Positions 1-8,100 of a DNA stretch of 20,453 nt are shown one piece after another. The notes under the pieces were generated by a model. It had not been told where the DNA came from, did not search any database, and saw nothing but the letters and a program-made list of their open reading frames with translations. Position numbers and translations under genes: made by a program. Position 1 is the first letter of the stretch, and every line of letters starts with the position of its first letter. The stretch spans positions 1 to 20,453 of the forward strand of contig JAQGBZ010000677.1 in NCBI GenBank assembly GCA_034687125.1. The letters run 5' to 3'. Origin of the DNA: Neelides folsomi. Taxonomy: Eukaryota; Arthropoda; Collembola; Neelipleona; Neelidae.

Positions 1-279
1 AAGTCATATTGGACTCTAAATGACAAAGCAGAAAATTTTATTTTAATCAATGTATTAACTATCCTTGAAGAATCTGGAATTTGGTCTGTTTGGAATAGAT
101 ATTTAGATAATATGGACAAACAAATAAATTCTGCATATAATAGTTATTTAAGAAATAATACAATTCTAACAAGGCCGTCAAATCAAATCAAAATGTCACA
201 CTTAATATCAACTATTTTATTATTTGGAGTTTTGATATTTATTTCAATTACAAAATTTTTATTTGAAATGCTAGGTTAA
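1..279 (+). CDS. Ionotropic receptor (IR) C-terminal fragment, 5' truncated by window edge
   Basis: Frame 1 is open from the first base to a TAA at 277-279 and gives 92 residues. The reading contains an acidic/aromatic stretch (LEESGIWSVWNRYLD, about residues 21-35), a polar linker, then one hydrophobic segment (SHLISTILLFGVLIFISITK, about residues 67-86) followed by FLFEMLG and the stop. A Glu-Ser-Gly-Ile..Trp motif just before a last membrane helix, with FxxE after it, is the usual end of arthropod ionotropic receptors: the end of ligand-binding lobe S2, then the third transmembrane helix. These are ion-channel chemoreceptors of sensory neurons, related to glutamate receptors. The pore, the rest of S2 and the start lie upstream, so the subtype cannot be given and it is unknown whether the whole gene is intact. 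The next gene-like structure is the hAT element 205 bases downstream. A divergent member of another iGluR-like family is the main alternative. Confidence 0.72.
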   Translation, partial: KSYWTLNDKAENFILINVLTILEESGIWSVWNRYLDNMDKQINSAYNSYLRNNTILTRPSNQIKMSHLISTILLFGVLIFISITKFLFEMLG

Positions 280-484
280 GTAACATTTCAAATGTAAGAT
301 ATGTAAGTAACATTCAATATCATGTATTATCTTGTTTGCACGGTGAGTAGCCTCAGACTCATAGTTCATATAGACTACGAGCTATACATATGAACTATAT
401 AAGTCTGAGGTTCAATTTAGTCATCTACTTGGCAAATCTCAGAGCGATAGAAAAAGCCTGCAGTTCAAGTTATGGGTACTACTC
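280..484. other. IR 3' flank up to the hAT element
   Basis: This is AT-rich flank between the IR stop codon and the left end of the hAT element. It contains the near-palindrome at 351-410. I see no canonical AATAAA signal on the plus strand here, so the IR polyadenylation site is not evident and may have been separated from the gene by the transposon. Confidence 0.5.
351..410. repeat. 60-bp near-palindrome (hairpin-forming)
   Basis: The outer arms CCTCAGACT (351-359) and AGTCTGAGG (402-410) are exact reverse complements over 9 bp. After a small asymmetric bulge, the inner arms ATAGTTCATAT (361-371) and ATATGAACTAT (388-398) pair over 11 bp. About 16 nt remain as the loop. The stem sits 71 bases after the IR stop and 74 bases before the hAT terminal repeat. 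It could be a very small inverted-repeat element or an RNA hairpin in the IR 3' UTR. Confidence 0.8.
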
Positions 485-501
485 CAGGCTCTGAATAGTT
501 A
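485..501 (+). repeat. hAT left terminal inverted repeat
   Basis: CAGGCTCTGAATAGTTA matches the reverse complement of 3884-3900 at 16 of 17 positions. One further outer base (C484 with G3901) also pairs, so the repeat may be 18 bp. Confidence 0.85.
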
Positions 502-511
502 GAAATTTTGC

Positions 512-556
512 TCAACTATAACTATATTCAACTTTAACTATAAACTATAGTTAAAA
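512..556. repeat. hAT left subterminal ACTATA array
   Basis: Several copies of (T)AACTATA in both orientations lie directly inside the left terminal repeat, for example at 514-526, 535-543 and the palindromic ACTATAGT at 544-551. Clustered short motifs of this kind near hAT ends are known transposase-binding sites; that role here is inferred. Confidence 0.65.
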
Positions 557-888
557 TACAAAAACTCTATTCCTTATTGCAATGAAATAAGTTTAAATTT
601 GGAGTAAGTGAATGTTTATTTATCATTGCTGACTAAATGCTGATTTTCGTAGTAAGGCATATAGGCATCATGGTAGCTAATAAATGCGGTTTAATGGCAA
701 CAATAATTTAGAACGATGGCACGTCAGTTCTCAACCAGTACAGCCAGCATTCAAACTGTACTGGGCCGTTGGAAAAAACCAGCATTAGTCCATGAAATGA
801 GAGATGGCTATGTTAAGAATTACCATTATTCAGCCAGTACAAATTTCTACATGGAATAATTCAAAGTAATGAATTGATAAATCAAAAT
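557..888. other. hAT 3' non-coding region
   Basis: This is the sequence between the transposase stop and the left subterminal array. It is less AT-rich than the rest and has no open frame of note. It holds the inverted repeat at 735-764 and a further copy of its arm (CCAGTAC at 834-840). It may simply be the transposase 3' UTR, or a small nested insertion. Confidence 0.5.
735..764. repeat. 9-bp hairpin inside hAT 3' region
   Basis: CCAGTACAG (735-743) and CTGTACTGG (756-764) are perfect reverse complements around a 12-nt loop. The arm sequence CCAGTAC recurs at 834-840. The hairpin lies downstream of the transposase stop and could be a 3'-end RNA structure. Confidence 0.7.
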
Positions 889-3580
889 TTATTTATCTTT
901 CCACCATGATTTTAAAGACATTAAAGCAGTAATAGTGGAAGAAACGAGACTGCATCTAGTTGGTACAATTACATGCGTTCCAGCGGGGATAAAACTTTCA
1001 ATAGGCACTGAAGTGGCGGGAATAGACATGTAATATTTAGTCATTCGGGCCACATTTGGGAATGAATTTTCATTGTCCTAAAATGCAAATAAATATTTTA
1101 ATATAATAAAATTAAATATTCTTAAATTCAAATAAATATAAAATTATTTTTTATTAAATAATATTAATAACAAAATGTTCATTTTTTTATCAAATTAAAT
1201 ATAAATCAAATTTTATTTTCCACCAAGTTAGAGACTTTACATCTTGAATTACAAGAGGAGCCTTTAAATAACTTTCAATTTCTGATTCCTCAATTTTACT
1301 TTTTTTTGGAAACAATGCAAATATGTCATCATCATCTAGAGAATTTGGTGGAGAATAAGGTTCATTTTGTGGTTCATAATTTCCAAATGCAGTTAAAATT
1401 TTTTGCTTGACCATTTTAACAAATTTTTTGTCAAAATTTTGATCAAAATAATCAAGTTTTAATTGCGGGTTCATTGCTAATTTTTTTAAACAAATAAGAA
1501 TAAATTATTTGCAAATACTAAATATAAATACATATTCATTTTTATTAAAATATAAAATCCAGTATACATCTGTATCAGTCATCTCGTAATATTTTTGTAG
1601 TTTGTTTTTAGCAGAATTGATTGCTTCTTGAAGAAGCTTTCCACTTGTAGAGAAATCATCAAGTTTTTCAGTAGCCACACATATGTAGGAATAACTGTTG
1701 TTATTGACGGATATCTTGATAATAAAGCAAAATTTGAGGTTCGATGAAAAATCTATAAGGTCAAAAATTATTTATGTTTTTCTCATTTTTATTAATTGTT
1801 TTTTAATTTAAAAATATAATAAATTATGCATTTATCTAATAAAATAAAACTTTAAAATTTGATAACCAACTTCTAGAACGTTTTTGATATATTCGAGAAT
1901 TTCCCGTTCATTATTGGATATTGAATATATCTTCATGTCAGTTTCATCAACAAATGCTGGATTGTCTATATATTATTATTTATTTTTGACAAATATATTT
2001 ATTTATTAAAGTTTTAATGAATTATACAATAATTTAAAAAATAACCTGCTTCAATTTGAGAAGTCTATTTATCATTAAAAATGTTGAATTCCATCTTGTT
2101 TTTACATCAATCATCATAATATTGGGTTTGATATTTGCATGCTTGTAAGCGGCATCAAGTTTTTCCCTTTTCTGTGGTGATCGTCGAATGGAATTTATAA
2201 GTTTTCTCAATTGCAATATAAAATATTTTAAACGAGTTATTTAATAATAATTATTTATTAATTTAATATTTAATAAAATTATCAATTAAAAATTAGTTAA
2301 CCTTTTGAATCAACTTTCAAATATCACAACTTGGTTCCGTCGTATCAATAATTTCATCATCTTCAGTAAGGTTTGTAGCTTGACATTCAATTGATGACAA
2401 ATTAAGTACACTTAAATTTGTAATGTGAGCAAAGCAACGGACATGATTACAAATATCAAAGTGGTTGAAAAATCTTCAATGAATGAATCGTTGTTTGTAG
2501 CATTGTCTAATGTAATTCCCAAGACCTTAATATTTTAAAAATATTAATTAAAAATTAGTATTTATTTATATATTAAATATTTATATTATTTTTGAAATAA
2601 TATATATTTAATATATCTTTCCAATTATTCCAAATTCATTTAATGTAGATTTAAACACTTGAAATATTTAATCCAGTGTGCGATCCATTTATTCTTGGTA
2701 TATCAAGAAGTATACATTGCATTGTCCAATTCTCATCAACCCAGTGACATGTAATTCCACAAAATGGTAAATGGTTATTGCTTGTCCATAGGTCGGCAGT
2801 AAATGATAATTTTTGCTCAATATCCTATATTAAATTGAAAAATATCAGACGCAATTTGGATTGAAATTTTATTATCCAACATTAATTTTATAACAACTTT
2901 TGTAAATTATAAAATTACCTGCAATGTTTTCATTACAATATTTTTCTCTGATTCATAAGCTTTCATAATGTCAATTTTGATCATATCTGCTGATGGAATT
3001 TTGATTTGACTGTTGTAATTCTTAATCAATTCAATAAAATCGCTTGATTCAACTTCTGTGAATGGTTGGCTTGAATTAACAATCCACTTGCAAAGATTCT
3101 TTCGGAACAATGAATCCTTTTCCTATATTATTGAAAATAGATTGTTAAAAATATATTTCGCCATTTCATGTTTATGTATCATTTAATTGATGTTTTAAAA
3201 ATATAACACTAACATTTAGTGTTTTCTTCATAAACATCGAAGGGAGAGTTTGCTGTCTCTTTTCCAAACTTTAGGTTTCTCTTTTTGATGCTTCTGTTTG
3301 TAATGCAAACTCATATTTGACGTACTTCTCCCAACACCATCGTACAAATTTAATCTAATTAAATCAATCATTCATAATAATTTAGAATTTATTTTATAAT
3401 TTTACTTTATAAAATTAAAAATATTGTCAAAGTAAATTACGTTGAGCAATTGTTGCACTTAGCTCTTGTGACTTCTTTCCCTTTCTTTTGTGCCTTGATT
3501 AATTTTAAATGCTTCCATATATCGCTTCTTAAGTTGGATTTCTCATCCTTGTTATCTTCGGGTTTATTTTCGCCTTCCAT
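889..3580 (-). pseudogene. hAT transposase with BED zinc finger, ten exons, frame-broken
   Basis: Exons as read on the minus strand: 3580-3441, 3354-3214, 3122-2919, 2824-2617, 2525-2302, about 2215-2046, 1965-1867, 1752-1570, 1476-1217 and 1077-889, ending in TAA. Exons 1-2 give a BED finger: SDIWKHLK, then CNNC, then HYKQKH across a phase-2 intron. Exon 3 has LFRKNLCKWIV..QPFTEVES. Exon 4 holds FTADLWTS with the first catalytic Asp, then WVDENW and GSHTG. Exon 5 holds TLDNATNND with the second Asp, then RCFAHITNL. Exon 6 has RRSPQKRE and DVKTRWNST. Exon 9 has LKLDYFD and EIESYLKAP..WW. Exon 10 has the dimerisation motif SIPATSVPIES, keeping the Glu that is the third catalytic residue in related enzymes. 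Reading changes frame inside exons 2, 4, 5 and 8, and the splice sites after exons 4 and 8 and before exon 6 look mutated. It is therefore a dead copy of a DNA-cutting transposase. Confidence 0.88.
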
Positions 3581-3737
3581 TTTCAGATTTCAAATTAAGT
3601 GACAAATGGCCATGCATTGAAGCGTTTTTATATCCTATTTTCCCGCATACATTTAACCATATTAGGTATATTGCAGTTTGTGATACAAAATTTTGTGTAA
3701 GCATTCGCATTTTATAGAATCGATTTATTAAAATTTG

Positions 3738-3890
3738 TAGTTATCTATAGTTAGCTACAGTTTTAACTAAACTAAACTACAATTTAAGCGCTTCAACTAT
3801 AATTATAACTAAACTATAAATGTAGTTAATTTCAATAAATTAACTAAACTATAATTATAACTATAGTTATCTATAGTTATAGATAACTAT
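3738..3890. repeat. hAT right subterminal ACTATA array
   Basis: This is a dense run of AACTATA / TATAGTT words on both strands, including TAACTATAGTTATC and repeated AACTAAACTATAA. It mirrors the array at the left end but is about three times longer, so the element is asymmetric, as many hAT elements are. It probably binds transposase. It may also overlap the transposase promoter, because the ATG lies about 160 bases inward. Confidence 0.65.
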
Positions 3891-3900
3891 TCGGAGCCTG
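3884..3900 (-). repeat. hAT right terminal inverted repeat
   Basis: Read on the minus strand this is CAGGCTCCGAATAGTTA, the partner of 485-501 with a single C/T difference. It marks the 5' side of the transposase gene, 304 bases upstream of its ATG. Confidence 0.85.
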
Positions 3901-4834
3901 GCCTGCTACATAATAAAAATGAATAAAGCATACGATTTTCAATAATTCAAATAAAAATTGTTTCGAATTTTGCCTAGATTCGCATCCAAACATGTAAGAT
4001 AATGAATTTTGAGAGAACTTTTGTAAAAATTAAATTTTGTTTGGGAAGATTAGGATTTACTTCTGTGAGGCTGTGGAATTCAGCTACTTGGTTGATCAGG
4101 TGAGTTTCCATTTAAATAGTAAAGATTCAATACAAAAAATGACCTGAGCACTTGCATGACAAAATACGAGAAATTCTCGTCGAGAATAGAAATGAAGTGG
4201 AGGTTCTCCATCACTTCTTTTCAAATCCTAGTATATTTATTCCTAGATTCTCCCAATCGACGATTTAAAAGGGGTATATTTGTTTATTAATTAATTATAA
4301 TAAATGCAATGAATATAAATTATTAATTTAAAATGTAATCATTTTCTATAATTTATTTATACCAATTTTTACACTATTTGACCTTAAATATATAATTTAA
4401 TAGTTATATTAATTATTTATTCAATCGTTTATGTTTTTACATATTTGAATGTTATTGATATCAAGTTTTTCTATTTTCAATTTATTATAAAATTTATTAA
4501 TCGGTTCTACTCATTTTTACTTTATTTCGAAATAAACAATTTCTATTGCAATTCTTGGTGCAGTTTGGATTTATACTTATTTCATTTTTTAAATTATTAA
4601 ACAAACTTTAAATCCATAAACATTTTAATTAATATAATTAGATACAATTACTTCTACTTTTACCATTAGCAATCATAAGTACATACCTACATACATTATA
4701 AAATAGGTATTCAAGCTAAACAATCTCCCCTTAATTTACAATTAAAATATAAAATTTAATTTTACATTAAGTATGTAAGTATTTTAAAAGCCATAATAAA
4801 TTCTCATAATTTAGATAATATGATTATTTACACT
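3901..4834. other. AT-rich intergenic region between hAT and the Ig gene 3' end
   Basis: No recognisable gene is present. A 33-codon open frame at 4002-4099 (+) ends at a good CAG|GTGAGT donor but matches nothing I know. Overlapping small palindromes lie at 4167-4187 (CGAGAAATTCTCG followed by ATTCTCGTCGAGAAT). From 4280 to 4800 the sequence is simple AT-rich DNA without motifs. Confidence 0.55.
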
Positions 4835-4840
4835 TTTATT
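4835..4840 (-). promoter_or_regulatory. Putative polyadenylation signal of the Ig gene
   Basis: AATAAA on the minus strand lies about 215 bases beyond the stop codon at 5055-5057. It is the first such hexamer I noticed downstream and would give a short 3' UTR. Other AT-rich hexamers further down could serve instead. Confidence 0.4.
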
Positions 4841-5054
4841 TCCTATGTTTTTCCTAACTCCGAACTGATTTAAAAGCAGGGGGGAATTTTAGGAATTTGT
4901 ATATGAAGACATATGGGTTGAATATTTAAAGAGGAAGAAGAGGAATGTGGGTTTAAAAGGACCTTATGTGAAAGTGAGCCATTTTGTGATATAAAAGAGG
5001 AAAAATGTTCCGTGAGTGTCCGTGTGTTCTCTTGAGAGCGAGTGTCAGGTTCAG

Positions 5055-5194
5055 CTAGTGGAAATGAATAAGGATCAAAGTTAGTGAGAGGAGATTGATT
5101 CCATTCCGAAATCCCCCAGTGATATGTACAAAATCGGCGCCGCTGCTTCGACCACCACGATTGTTCCGCAAGTCTTCGTAATTCGGCTGCTGAC
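5055..5194 (-). CDS. Ig gene terminal exon: GPI-anchor signal
   Basis: The acceptor is TTTTTGTTTCAG. The 140 nt complete a Gly codon and read QQPNYEDLRNNRGGRSSGAD, then FVHITGGFRNG, then the hydrophobic tail INLLSLTLILIHFH before TAG at 5055-5057. Small residues (SSGA), a polar spacer and a terminal hydrophobic run of about 13 residues are the features of a GPI-attachment signal, the known membrane anchor of lachesin and several DIPs. The tail is too short and too close to the end for a normal transmembrane receptor with a cytoplasmic domain. The other two frames also stay open for a while, but only this one fits the phase. Confidence 0.87.
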
Positions 5195-8100
5195 CTGAAA
5201 CAAAAATTAAAACTTTAAAATTACATTCATAACTCTTAATTCTAAATTCAAATGAACCGCTTCAATAATAAATCCTGCAAAGTCAAATCAAATTAAAAGC
5301 CCGTTTTTAAATGATAAATATTTTAATTTTAAAATAATACATTTGGATTTTATGCAAATGGCAAAAAACTTTTTATTTTATAATGTTAACTTTTTAAGTT
5401 ATATCATAGTATTTGTACGTACATTGTGCAACTACTTATGAAACTGCATAGTAAATATATTTAATATCATTATGAATAAATTATATGAGCATATCTAATC
5501 ATTTTTCTCATGAATTTTAATATAGTGAGATAGACATTTAAGATATGGATTATGTCACAAGAGGATCTGGATATGCTTATTTGAAACCGAGAGACTTTTT
5601 TGAAGAATTTCCTTAAGCCAATTTTCCATTGTAAAAAAATGTGAAAAAGATTTTCATCTCGTAAATTCTTCCCGAATTTCATTTCTTTCCTTCTCCATTT
5701 GAGAAGGAGGTGAAGGAGGGGAAATTAAATTATGTATTTTTCATATACATTTCCCCTCCTGATTCGATTAGGTCGTCTGATACAGAAGGCAGATGGTTTT
5801 CTACAATAGGGGAATCTTCAGCATGTCCATTAAGGAGAATATTTTTCCTCGTTAGGTTCTCAAGGGCCGTTGTTGAGCGGAGGAGTCAAGTGGCGGATTT
5901 CCATCCCATTCCCCCCTCGTTCGTCTCTGTCACGTTGTCCTCCCTTTTTCCATTTATTTGTTCCTGCTCTTCCGGGACTCGCAAATCAAACTTTGATTTA
6001 AGACCTTTGTGAGATTCACCTGCCGACCTCGACCAAGAAGAAAAAGGAATTTATTAAGGAACCTTCTCAATGAGAATGTTTTCACCCGAGAAAGGAGACA
6101 GGTTCAAGCAGAGGGACTTTAAATCAATCCCCCAACAACGGCAACTCATCTATCTAAATCTCAATCTTTGCATTTCTCATCCAAACATACACAAAATCTC
6201 GCTTAACATTCGCTTCAAAATTAAATCTTAATTTAATAAACATTTAACATTGTTATTGTCAGTAACTTACATGAATTACATTGATATCATATGAGGGTTT
6301 ATTCAGGAAAATATTTGTACATTAAGATATTGAATTTTAACTTAATAAGTAAATATATGGTTAAATTAAGATGCGCAATTAAATTAAATCTGCTTATTAG
6401 CATTATTAACTTAACAATGAATAAGTCATTTATAAGATTACAAAAGTTATCAACTTAACATTATGACTCAGCTGACCTCATTGGTGGTCTCGTACATCTT
6501 GTCTCTTGTATAATGGAAGTGCATTAAAAGGGTAGTTTGTTATAAGACCTATAAGATACAGATACGGATACAGTAGATGATTGTGTTAAATTAGTAGGAT
6601 ATATGGAGTGTATATTTCTATGGTCAAGTTTGTGTGTGTGAGAAGTAATCCCCAATTAGAGTCGTGAATGGTGGAGATTAGATGTTGGATATTGAAGAGG
6701 AGGGTTTGTTAATGAGGTTGGACAGTGGAGGTTTAATGGACTACCCAAAACACTCTGAATCACATAGGAGGGGAGAAGATGAACATAGCGTGATCATTTG
6801 GAGATTACTTCTTTTCTCCATCTAATTAATCTCACTTATTCCTACACTCCCACAACTACTTTTATGCAACTTGTATATCTAATATAATACAACTGTACAA
6901 GTACCATATAAGTGCTCTTATGTACTATTTTACTAAAAATCATATTTTTATTAAATGCAAATAAATCATTATTTAGAATTATTAGAATTTAGAAATTTTA
7001 GTGAATATTTAGAATGAATTTAGGTCATTGGTTTAGATTTAAATTGTTGGAACATTTTACCTTTATTGTTTCCCCATTCATCGAATCCTAAATCGATCAC
7101 GACTTCATTTATCGCAGAGTTCTTATCTGTAAAGAATAAATCTTTTTTTAGTGAACAAATTTTTTCCTCCTCCGCCGCTCCCATCAATTTCACTTCTGTT
7201 TCACATTCCCAGAAATTCAACAGGAATGTTTGAGTTTTCGACCTTACATTCAAACCTACATTACCTATACTGGTGAATAGTGTACATTCACATTGTGTGT
7301 ACGTCCTACGTATATTTTGGAGGGGAAAGTTAAAAAGTGCTTTTGTACTTCTGGACCTTATGTAGGTGAGATGTGGAAGTTGAAAGAGGCGGAACTCCCT
7401 CACAATCAAACTCACCTTGATTTATAACAACTTGGGGAATTCATTGCGCCAAGCTCCTCTAATGATAAACCCTTACAATCCTTATAATAATACTATGCTA
7501 TGTATATTACTCCTTATTAACTTTTTCCAAAAACTTTCCTCCGCAAACTTTCCCACTTTTAAGTGTAAGCTTATTCCAAATGGCTGGAGATCTTAAAAAT
7601 GATTTTTGGGTCAGAAATCCAATCAAAAGTAGGACAACAAAATACATTTTTTCTGATATAATTTATACAAACTTGATACTTATAATTATGAAAGTTCCTG
7701 TATACCGCACTATTGTACTAGGAATATGAATATAAAATAGGAAAAGTGTATAAATTATATGTATAAATATATGGGGAAAAATACGAGTCTTACAAATAAT
7801 TTTTTTGCAAAATTGGGATTTTGCGTGGGGGTATATAAATTTTATATATTACATGTACATAGTTATATATGGTATGTAAATTAAAGGAAGACCAAAGTGA
7901 TCCATCTTTGAGGTTGAACAATAAATCAAAGAATATTGACAGATAAAGAAGAAAGAAGCACAAAAGAATTTTCTTTTTGTAATTCCTATTTCCAATTTTG
8001 AGCTCCTTCTTAAAAAGACAAAGAGAAATATTTAGAAAACAAATGATGTGGTTGAACATTTTTGAAAGCTCCCTCCAAAGACCGCGCATAATTTCAATAT

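Larger units (their letters stand above)
485..3900 (-). mobile_element. hAT-superfamily DNA transposon, degenerate
   Basis: The element is about 3.4 kb. It is bounded by 17-bp inverted ends starting CAGGCTC, the C-A-G start usual for hAT elements, differing at one base. Both ends carry ACTATA-rich subterminal arrays. The single gene inside, on the minus strand, is a BED-finger hAT transposase split into ten exons. hAT elements move by cut and paste through an RNase-H-fold enzyme and normally leave 8-bp target duplications. The flanks here (TACTACTC and GCCTGCTA) match at only four of eight positions, so the duplication is not convincing. Frame breaks and lost splice sites in the gene show it is no longer autonomous. 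It lies between the convergent 3' ends of the IR and the Ig gene. Confidence 0.88.

Noticed and set aside
4167..4187. Overlapping palindromes considered as a heat-shock element
   Set aside because: GAA and TTC blocks are not in the required alternating 5-bp spacing, and no gene start lies nearby.
5710..6012. 100-codon plus-strand frame
   Set aside because: There is no recognisable domain. The opposite strand of the same island gives an equally long reading, so openness is explained by composition.
7020..7415. 131-codon minus-strand frame taken as a whole protein
   Set aside because: Only the 66-nt part with splice borders fits the Ig gene. The remainder has no motif and would not join in phase.
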